A stretch of 14,266 bases of DNA from Methanobacterium formicicum. Its GTDB lineage: Archaea > Methanobacteriota > Methanobacteria > Methanobacteriales > Methanobacteriaceae. Within the stretch, counting starts at the first letter, position 1. Each line of letters begins with the position of its first letter. The stretch is taken from positions 35,001-49,266 of the forward strand of contig NZ_JARVXG010000032.1 in NCBI RefSeq assembly GCF_029848115.1. Direction: 5' to 3'. Made by a program: the position numbers and the translations under genes. Below are positions 1 through 14,266 of the stretch, piece after piece. Below the pieces are notes generated by a model that made no database searches, was not told the DNA's origin, and saw only the letters and a program-made list of their open reading frames with translations.

Positions 1-1
1 A

Positions 2-442
<441 letters not shown>

Positions 443-463
443 ACCCTGTTAACCAGTTTAATG

Positions 464-533
464 TTTTTTTAAGCCAAAAATCAGTTACTGACAATACCCC
501 TACAACATTAATATTGGAAACCACACTTTTTTT
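464..533 (+). terminator. Oligo-T terminator region after the first gene
   Basis: Two runs of seven T (464-470 and 527-533) lie within 100 nt of the stop codon. Archaeal RNA polymerase terminates at such U-rich tracts, and no hairpin is needed. Confidence 0.5.
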
Positions 534-597
534 AAAATTAAGTTGATTTGATCCCGGTTAAAAAGTTAAATAACCCGGATTAATCTAAATTTTAAAC

Positions 598-631
<34 letters not shown>

Positions 632-666
632 ATTATCCCCACAAAATTAGAAAAATTACCTTCACA

Positions 667-712
667 AAATATTTAGAAATAAGAACAGTTTATTAGAAAT
701 TAAAACGGTGAT
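667..712 (+). promoter_or_regulatory. Promoter and Shine-Dalgarno site of rfcS
   Basis: GGTGAT at 707-712 matches the anti-SD of methanogen 16S rRNA and sits 5 nt before the ATG at 718, which fixes the start. A TATA-like AAATATTTA at 667-675 would place transcription start near 697. That part is an inference and weak, because the whole 443-717 gap is AT-rich. Confidence 0.45.
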
Positions 713-717
713 AAATT

Positions 718-3265
<2,548 letters not shown>

Positions 3266-3267
<2 letters not shown>

Positions 3268-3349
3268 AAAAAAATCCCTATTTTTTTATTTTTCCTTTCT
3301 TATTTTAAACAGGACTTTTTTTTAATAAACGGTTTTTTTTAATAAACCG
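3266..3349. terminator. Bidirectional terminator zone between convergent genes, with a 17-nt tandem repeat
   Basis: After rfcL there are T runs at 3281-3287, 3289-3293, 3316-3323 and 3333-3340. For the opposite strand, nine A at 3266-3274 give nine T in the minus-strand transcript. A 17-nt unit is repeated in tandem at 3316-3332 and 3333-3349 (TTTTTTTTAATAAACSG, one mismatch). The second copy includes the stop codon of the minus-strand gene. CGGTTT/AAACCG (3330-3335, 3344-3349) can also pair. Confidence 0.6.
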
Positions 3350-3908
3350 TGAAACTGTTTACAATCTTATCCATATCTGCTTTGTTCTGATTCAGGTGAC
3401 CCTTTTCCTGTGAAAGGAAAGTTATTTTATATAATTTTCCATTTTTAACAAATACTATATCAATTGACTCTGATACGAACTCTCCATCCCTAAATCCACT
3501 GTAGTAATTTAGTGAATCAATTTTATAACCGGTAGCGTTAGCTATTTGAATGGTTTCAACCGTGTAATCTGCACTGTGATTTCCCGTATTTTTAGGTTCC
3601 AGTTGCTGAGCTTTTTCATAGGCAGATAAATTAGTATCAACAGGTTTATAGACTATTACCTGGTCTCCATTTAGAAATTTGGCGGATACTATGTAAGAAT
3701 AGTTATAACTACTGTTGTAGGAATGGTCCATCTTGTTAATATGTGCGAAATCATACAGGAAATTGTGAGAAAAGGATAGGTAGTCGCTTTTGTAGGAAAA
3801 CCCATTATCAGTACCATAAGCTTCAAAGGGATGCAAATAACCAGAAATTAAACCATATACAGCTATAATAATAACAATACTCACCCATAACATCCTCACT
3901 TTTTCCAT
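3339..3908 (-). CDS. Membrane-anchored extracytoplasmic protein, PsbP-like
   Basis: The 189-residue protein has one N-terminal hydrophobic segment (about residues 7-24, preceded by MEKVR) acting as an anchor or uncleaved signal. A soluble domain exported to the outside follows. The alternating beta pattern, GKLYKITFLSQ (157-167) and the ending DMDKIVNSFTVY (178-189) resemble the PsbP/Mog1-like small domains common in Methanobacteria; this assignment is from pattern memory only. The domain contains several N-X-S/T sequons (N65, N69, N93, N110, N124), fitting a surface protein open to archaeal N-glycosylation. GGTGA on the minus strand (3917-3913) stands 4 nt before the ATG and supports the start. 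It is downstream of the MgtE-type gene on the same strand with an 80-bp gap that includes a T6 tract, so it may have its own promoter. Specific function unknown. Confidence 0.8.
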   Translation of the reverse strand: MEKVRMLWVSIVIIIAVYGLISGYLHPFEAYGTDNGFSYKSDYLSFSHNFLYDFAHINKMDHSYNSSYNYSYIVSAKFLNGDQVIVYKPVDTNLSAYEKAQQLEPKNTGNHSADYTVETIQIANATGYKIDSLNYYSGFRDGEFVSESIDIVFVKNGKLYKITFLSQEKGHLNQNKADMDKIVNSFTVY

Positions 3909-3988
3909 AGGCTCACCAATTCAACTTTCTTAACCCCAAAAAACCCAAGTCATATGTAACCAGCAAATTCATGTTTTTTAAACCCCTT

Positions 3989-5339
<1,351 letters not shown>

Positions 5340-5340
5340 T

Positions 5341-5380
<40 letters not shown>

Positions 5381-5460
5381 CTTGTACCAACAATTGTTTG
5401 AAATCATTACCATTACTGATTATAACTTGATTTTCCGACATTTCTATCTTTTTTCATCCA

Positions 5461-5903
<443 letters not shown>

Positions 5904-5907
5904 CCAA

Positions 5908-5953
5908 CACCTTATCATAATACAAAATAAGATATATCCACAGTACTTATAAA
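5908..5953 (-). promoter_or_regulatory. Promoter and SD of the Lrp gene
   Basis: On the minus strand TTTATAAG (5953-5946) is a good TATA box, putting the transcript start near 5924. AAGGTG at 5913-5908 is the SD for the ATG at 5898. A second AT motif, GATATATC (5938-5931), is self-complementary and could serve as TATA or operator. Confidence 0.5.
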
Positions 5954-5995
5954 GGTTTGGGAATATTACCAAAAATATTAAAAAAAATGAGTATT

Positions 5996-6032
5996 TTTCT
6001 AAATTAACCGCCAGGATTTAGAAATTTCTAAA
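5996..6032. promoter_or_regulatory. Candidate Lrp operator: 16-bp palindrome plus phased half-site
   Basis: TTTAGAAATTTCTAAA at 6017-6032 is a perfect palindrome. A third copy of its half-site, TTTCTAAA, occurs at 5996-6003, 21 bp (two helical turns) before the start of the palindrome. It lies upstream of the Lrp promoter and downstream of the PhoU/TrkA-C gene. Lrp proteins often bind several phased sites near their own gene; that this is one is an inference. Confidence 0.35.
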
Positions 6033-6053
6033 AATTTAACTTAAATAATTGTG

Positions 6054-6060
6054 AAAAAAA
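6054..6060 (-). terminator. Oligo-T tract after the PhoU/TrkA-C gene
   Basis: Seven A on the plus strand give seven T in the minus-strand transcript 36 nt past the stop codon, consistent with archaeal termination. The Lrp gene therefore probably has its own promoter. Confidence 0.4.
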
Positions 6061-6091
6061 TAGTTTAATAATGGATTAGATAGACTTCCAC

Positions 6092-6756
<665 letters not shown>

Positions 6757-7066
6757 GTGAACACTTTAAAAACTTTTTTCATTAATCTCCCAAAAAACAG
6801 AGATATTTCAAAAACCTGATCTAAACGATTCAATATTTATATCCAAATATAAAAAAATAAAAAAAGGAAAATGGTTTTAAACACTCCCAGAACCTCTGTA
6901 ATTTAAAAATAGCTGCTTTATTACGTGGATCATAATTTTAAAAGGATAACTGATTATTTTTTTTAATCTATCAAGGTAAAGCACATCAAAATAGGATAAT
7001 AAATAGTTTCCACGTTTTTATTACGCGAACAAACAGCCAAAGTTATTAATCATAACAAACATTGAT

Positions 7067-7135
7067 CATATAAAATATCATGAATAGGGTTACAGATAAA
7101 TCATCCATTCATGGGATAATAATATTGAAGGGGAG
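7067..7135 (+). promoter_or_regulatory. Promoter and SD of the beta-helix gene
   Basis: CATATAAA at 7067-7074 is a reasonable TATA box, predicting a transcript start near 7096 and a leader of about 46 nt. AAGGGGAG at 7128-7135 is a purine-rich SD 6 nt before the ATG at 7142. Confidence 0.45.
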
Positions 7136-7141
7136 CAAAAC

Positions 7142-7795
7142 ATGAAGAAGTCTAATTTTAAGTGGGAAAAAAGACTAGTGTGTCTATTAGTAGTGGGTAT
7201 GGCCCTGATAATCACTGCCGGCTCATCATTTGCCACCAGTACCATCTATGTCAGCACACAGGGAAACGATGCATGGAATGGCCTGGCAGCTAACTACGAT
7301 CCAGCAACAGGAAACGGGCCTAAAGCATCCATACAAAACGCAATTGACACAGTATCTGATAATGGAACAGTATCTGTGGCTGCAGGAACCTATTATGAAA
7401 ACCTGTACATCAACAAGGATGTTTATCTAATGGGAGCCAGTCCTGACAGCACCATCATAGATGGTATGGCCAAAAATAGTGTTATAAGATTATTCGGATC
7501 TACCATGGAACCATTTAACCAGTTTGACCTTACCGTAAATGGATTCACCCTTACCAACGGAAACGGAACTTATGGTGGTGGAATCTACAATTATGGAGGC
7601 ATTCTATTCCTGATAAACACCAAAATCACCGACAACCACGCCACTAACGGAGGAGGCCTCTATAATTACGGAACTGCCAGTGCAGACAGTGCAACCGTAA
7701 TCACTGACAATACACCAGATAATCTTTATGGTTATCCCCTCACACCTCTGACCTCCAATGACCTTTCACAGGATGTACTCCCCTCAGTTGGTTGA
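7142..7795 (+). CDS. Short secreted right-handed parallel beta-helix protein (adhesin-like)
   Basis: A 217-residue exported protein. Residues 1-31 form a Sec signal peptide: basic MKKSNFKWEKR, hydrophobic core 12-27, likely cleavage after SSFA. The mature start TIYVSTQGNDAWNG is the usual beginning of pectate-lyase-like/DUF1565 helices, followed by PKASIQNAIDTV (60-71), VAAGTYYENL and VYLMGAS with IIDG. Two Gly-rich rungs, GGGIYNYGG (145-153) and GGGLYNYG (170-177), resemble the repeat seen in methanogen adhesin-like proteins. Such proteins are normally several hundred to thousands of residues long and end in a wall- or membrane-anchoring part. This one stops after a few coils with no anchor and no transmembrane tail, so it is either a small secreted protein or a remnant. 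Cell-surface or extracellular location is confident; ligand unknown. Confidence 0.88.
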   Translation: MKKSNFKWEKRLVCLLVVGMALIITAGSSFATSTIYVSTQGNDAWNGLAANYDPATGNGPKASIQNAIDTVSDNGTVSVAAGTYYENLYINKDVYLMGASPDSTIIDGMAKNSVIRLFGSTMEPFNQFDLTVNGFTLTNGNGTYGGGIYNYGGILFLINTKITDNHATNGGGLYNYGTASADSATVITDNTPDNLYGYPLTPLTSNDLSQDVLPSVG

Positions 7796-7833
7796 ATGGT
7801 GTCTTAAATAAAGGAGTTATATCCGATTCATAA

Positions 7834-7885
7834 ATTTTTTTATCGAGAAAAGGGTTTACCTTTTCCTTTATTTCATTTTTTCAAA
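7834..7885 (+). terminator. Terminator region after the beta-helix gene
   Basis: A T run at 7834-7841 is followed by a 7-bp hairpin, GAAAAGG/CCTTTTC (7847-7853 with 7859-7865, 5-nt loop), and T-rich sequence to about 7880. Either element could stop the plus-strand transcript before the convergent gene. Confidence 0.5.
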
Positions 7886-7916
7886 AATAGAAGTTTTATG
7901 TTGTTTTTAGATTACC

Positions 7917-8636
7917 TCAATCCCTCAAGTTTTCCTGAGAAATATAAAACGCAGAGCGCATCATCTTCTCCCTTACATCAGGAATGAATCCCTCCAGAAA
8001 CACCAGCATCTCTCGGGGAAGGCTATCTTCATGTTCAAAACAACATTCTAAACCTTCAATCTTAATCCATGACTCAATCCATGATATTGGAACATTTATC
8101 AAGGGATAAATCAGCTTCAGCCCTCCGTTAACAGTTTGAGAACTTAAAAGCTCCAATTTCTCCCCTTCAAGCATGAGCTCTAATATGTGTTCTACCTCCC
8201 CATCCAGGGTGAGGGGCAGTGCCACACTACCGGCACCTATCTGTTCCCCCTGAAACTGGAAAGAATCTACCCAGTCATCCCTCTTGCCCTCCTGATCCCT
8301 AATGAACAACTCCACCCCATATTTACGGGTGTAGGGTTCCAGAATAGTATACAATGTAAAATTAACACAACTTCCAGAATCAAAGAGTAATATCTTATCA
8401 CGGGGGTTCAGCGCATCTTTAAGCACCCTTGAGGCACGGGTGCAGATCTTCTGGAATATCTTGGAACGATGAACCTCAAAATTGGGATACTCCCCTAAAA
8501 AAAGTTCTTCCTTTTTGCGTGAAAACCGGGATAATTTCAGATTGTTAATGTAAACCCTCTCACCAACTATACTGACAAATCTGGTTTCCACACCATTTTT
8601 CTGGAGGAATCGGACCACTTCTTGTTTCATTGTCAT
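7917..8636 (-). CDS. Degenerate PP-loop (N-type ATP pyrophosphatase) family protein
   Basis: A 239-residue soluble protein. From the layout I read it as a divergent TtcA/TilS-like PP-loop protein. KILLFDSGSCVNFTLYTIL (81-99) sits where those enzymes have the beta strand, SGGxDS loop and following helix, and KYGVELFIRDQ (105-115) matches the next strand. IGAGSVALPLTLDGEVEHIL (133-152) corresponds to the ATGH-DDxxET segment, and LIYPLINVPISWIESWIKIEGL (175-196) to the R-PL-vp--eI--y---gl region. The catalytic signatures are missing: the loop reads DSGSCVN, and the second motif lacks the His/Asp pair. No zinc-binding CxxC pairs are seen. It is therefore probably not a normal tRNA thiolase; an adapted or non-catalytic role is inferred. 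The ATG has a weak AGGTT SD (8648-8644). It is divergent from the GXGXG gene. Confidence 0.62.
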   Translation of the reverse strand: MTMKQEVVRFLQKNGVETRFVSIVGERVYINNLKLSRFSRKKEELFLGEYPNFEVHRSKIFQKICTRASRVLKDALNPRDKILLFDSGSCVNFTLYTILEPYTRKYGVELFIRDQEGKRDDWVDSFQFQGEQIGAGSVALPLTLDGEVEHILELMLEGEKLELLSSQTVNGGLKLIYPLINVPISWIESWIKIEGLECCFEHEDSLPREMLVFLEGFIPDVREKMMRSAFYISQENLRD

Positions 8637-8670
8637 GAATTATAACCTGCAATTTTTGGTCATTACGAGA

Positions 8671-8779
<109 letters not shown>

Positions 8780-8785
8780 CTTGTT

Positions 8786-9718
<933 letters not shown>

Positions 9719-9829
9719 ATATATCTTAAGTCTCTGGGAAAATAAGAATTGGCCGAAAATACGGATTATATTATAATTTAAAGTTATAGGAAATTATTAT
9801 AAAAGAAAAAGAGAAGCAAATGCCCTTTT

Positions 9830-10705
<876 letters not shown>

Positions 10706-10710
10706 GAAAT

Positions 10711-10716
10711 ATCTCC
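10711..10716 (-). promoter_or_regulatory. Shine-Dalgarno site fixing the DUF368 start
   Basis: GGAGAT on the minus strand, 5 nt upstream of ATG 10705. It lies inside the longer open frame, which argues against the TTG at 10726 as start. Confidence 0.7.
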
Positions 10717-10793
10717 TGTGTGTCAAATTATAATACTGAATTAGTTAACTTGCTTGATTATTTATTTAAATCTATTAAATATTCAATTATCCT

Positions 10794-10811
10794 TAATCTA
10801 TTAATAGATTA
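10794..10811. promoter_or_regulatory. Perfect 18-bp palindrome in the DUF368-DedA intergenic region
   Basis: TAATCTATTAATAGATTA is fully self-complementary. Part of it, AATCTATTAA, is repeated at 10769-10778, 26 bp upstream. It lies 15 bp before the TATA-like TTTATAAA (10826-10833) of the DedA gene and about 90 bp before the DUF368 start, a suitable place for a shared operator. The regulator is unknown. Confidence 0.45.
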
Positions 10812-10825
10812 TCCAATTGATAAAA

Positions 10826-10845
10826 TTTATAAAAACACCAGAGGT
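10826..10845 (+). promoter_or_regulatory. TATA-like box and SD of the DedA gene
   Basis: TTTATAAA at 10826-10833 is a strong TATA match. Its spacing to ATG 10856 (about 27 bp from the centre) would give a nearly leaderless mRNA. AGAGGT at 10840-10845 could be an SD for transcripts starting further upstream. Confidence 0.45.
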
Positions 10846-10855
10846 TTGTTTTTTA

Positions 10856-11473
<618 letters not shown>

Positions 11474-11486
11474 ACCAGTCCTACCA

Positions 11487-11533
11487 TTTTTAAATTTTTA
11501 ATTACCCTAAAAAAGTCAGCTGCAAATTTTTTT
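11487..11533 (+). terminator. Oligo-T terminator region after DedA
   Basis: T runs at 11487-11491, 11495-11499 and 11527-11533 follow the stop codon on the coding strand. Confidence 0.45.
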
Positions 11534-11574
11534 ATGTTACGTATTAAATCCTATTTTTTAAAAAAATTGATATA

Positions 11575-12605
<1,031 letters not shown>

Positions 12606-12615
12606 TTACCATCCA

Positions 12616-12622
12616 TTTTTTT
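12616..12622 (+). terminator. Oligo-T terminator after htpX
   Basis: A run of seven T begins 11 nt after the htpX stop codon on the coding strand. Confidence 0.5.
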
Positions 12623-12723
12623 ATTTAAAAACAAAGTTCCATAAAAACAAGAACTAAATTTTGACCATTTAATTGATATAATTATTCAGAATTCCTAATT
12701 TTATAAAAAAATAACTAATTTCA

Positions 12724-12758
12724 TAAAAAAAGAAAAATAGAGTGATGAATCCACTCTA
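12724..12758 (-). terminator. Hairpin plus T-tract terminator of the aroD-peptidase operon
   Basis: On the minus strand TAGAGTG and CACTCTA pair perfectly (12758-12752 with 12744-12738, 7-nt loop). T5-C-T7 follows immediately (12737-12725). This has the form of a bacterial intrinsic terminator and lies 17 nt beyond the stop codon of the peptidase gene. Confidence 0.7.
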
Positions 12759-12775
12759 AAACCAAAAATTCGAAG

Positions 12776-13417
12776 TTAATACTCTTTTACTATCCCCACC
12801 ACATCGCTTCGAGGAAGCCAGGTGTCCAGTGGTCTTTTTTCAACGGTAACTACTTGTTTCACCCCGTTTATTACTCGCACCTGGTTGCTGACTATTTCCA
12901 CCTGACGGTTGTCACTTTTAAGGTAAACCTGGCTGCCGTTGAGCTCAGCCACCCTCTTTACAATGAGATTGTATTCCGGGTGCTTGGCCACGACCAGATC
13001 GCCGACTTTAAAGTCACTGGTCTTCAACACGATTATTTCCTGTCCATCCTGCAGTGTAGGTACCATGGATGTTCCTTTAACTGTGGCCGGCATGGGTAGC
13101 TGGTTTTCCCCAAACTGGGATGTTACCTTCACTTTTACCGTGTAGTTGTATTTGCTGGCAATGTTCTGCATATCGGTCTGTATGGAGCCTACGCTACTAT
13201 CCACATCCTGAACATCCACCAGGGCCTTTTCCTTCATTTCATCCAGCATGGCCTCCGGAACAAAAAACGATGAAGTTTTAATGGTCACGGCAGTTCCATT
13301 GGTATCCACCGTGATTCCAGTGGCACTGGAAGGGAGGGACATTATAACTGCAGCACCGGCTACCAGTAAAACTACCAATAATCCAATGAGTCCCAGTATT
13401 CCAATTTTGGCTTTCAA
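12776..13417 (-). CDS. Membrane-anchored S24/S26-type peptidase (signal peptidase-like, Ser/Lys dyad)
   Basis: A 213-residue protein with one N-terminal membrane segment (about 5-27) and an extracytoplasmic remainder. Residues 34-110 are an unrecognised spacer domain with alternating beta strands and a helix (DEMKEKALVDVQDVDSS). The peptidase fold follows: GTSMVPTLQDGQEIIV (115-130) contains the nucleophile S117 in the SMxPT box, and VGDLVVAKH (138-146) plus LIVKRVAELNG (151-161) carry K154, the general base of bacterial signal peptidases and LexA-like enzymes. Canonical archaeal Sec11 signal peptidase has His at that place, so this is a different, bacterial-type enzyme with unknown substrate. 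The start is TTG directly after the aroD stop codon, with GGTGAT (13429-13424) inside the aroD end as SD. Translation is therefore coupled to aroD. Confidence 0.86.
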   Translation of the reverse strand: MKAKIGILGLIGLLVVLLVAGAAVIMSLPSSATGITVDTNGTAVTIKTSSFFVPEAMLDEMKEKALVDVQDVDSSVGSIQTDMQNIASKYNYTVKVKVTSQFGENQLPMPATVKGTSMVPTLQDGQEIIVLKTSDFKVGDLVVAKHPEYNLIVKRVAELNGSQVYLKSDNRQVEIVSNQVRVINGVKQVVTVEKRPLDTWLPRSDVVGIVKEY

Positions 13418-14092
<675 letters not shown>

Positions 14093-14152
14093 TATCATCC
14101 ACATCCGGGACATATAATAAATTTTTAATATTTTTTAGAACATAGGGAATTC

Positions 14153-14158
14153 TATATA
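14153..14158 (-). promoter_or_regulatory. TATA-like box upstream of aroD
   Basis: TATATA on the minus strand within AGTATATAGA predicts a transcript start near 14129, giving a leader of about 16 nt to ATG 14113 or 37 nt to ATG 14092. Confidence 0.4.
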
Positions 14159-14266
14159 CTGAAACGGGTTTAAAATATTCACCGCAATGTTATTTATTCG
14201 TCATCCTACTAAAAAAATATTTGTAAGATTTAAGAGCTGGCTCTGTCAAAAACTTGGGGGTTAAAT

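Overview
The window looks like chromosomal DNA of a methanogenic archaeon of the order Methanobacteriales, most likely a mesophilic Methanobacterium or close relative. This is inferred from: a clamp-loader operon with archaeal RfcS and RfcL; purine-rich Shine-Dalgarno sites of the GGTGAT/GGAGG type combined with archaeal TATA boxes; oligo-T terminators; an FwdC-like GXGXG protein; a secreted parallel beta-helix (adhesin-like) protein; a type I dehydroquinate dehydratase; and AT-rich intergenic DNA. No rRNA, tRNA, CRISPR array or complete mobile element was seen.

Layout. 2-442 (+): 3' end of an unrecognised gene. 718-3267 (+): rfcS-rfcL, abutting genes for the sliding-clamp loader; RfcL has an unusually long Lys/Ser-rich tail ending in a PCNA-binding box. 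3339-6701 (-): a membrane-anchored small protein, a tandem MgtE/SLC41-type cation transporter, an Lrp/AsnC regulator and a PhoU/TrkA-C protein. The last three look like one cation-homeostasis neighbourhood. 7142-7795 (+): a short secreted beta-helix protein. 7917-8636 (-) and 8786-9718 (+): a divergent pair consisting of a degenerate PP-loop ATPase-like protein and a stand-alone GXGXG protein, separated by a regulatory region with three inverted repeats. 9830-10705 (-) and 10856-11473 (+): a divergent pair of membrane proteins, DUF368 and DedA, the two families known in bacteria as polyprenyl-phosphate translocases. They share an intergenic region with a perfect 18-bp palindrome. 11652-12605 (+): an HtpX-type membrane metalloprotease with an apparent EF-hand calcium loop inserted before its C-terminal part. 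12776-14092 (-): aroD followed without a gap by a membrane-anchored Ser/Lys S24/S26 peptidase.

How the parts relate. The RFC genes load PCNA for replication. The PhoU/TrkA-C protein and the transporter probably form a regulated cation-transport system, with the Lrp gene between them. DUF368 and DedA, facing each other across one control region, probably recycle the lipid carrier used for envelope polymers (pseudomurein precursors or glycans). HtpX, the anchored peptidase, the beta-helix protein and the PsbP-like protein also point to envelope functions. Several start codons were moved inward from the longest reading frame because of clear Shine-Dalgarno placement. Four genes use GTG or TTG starts.
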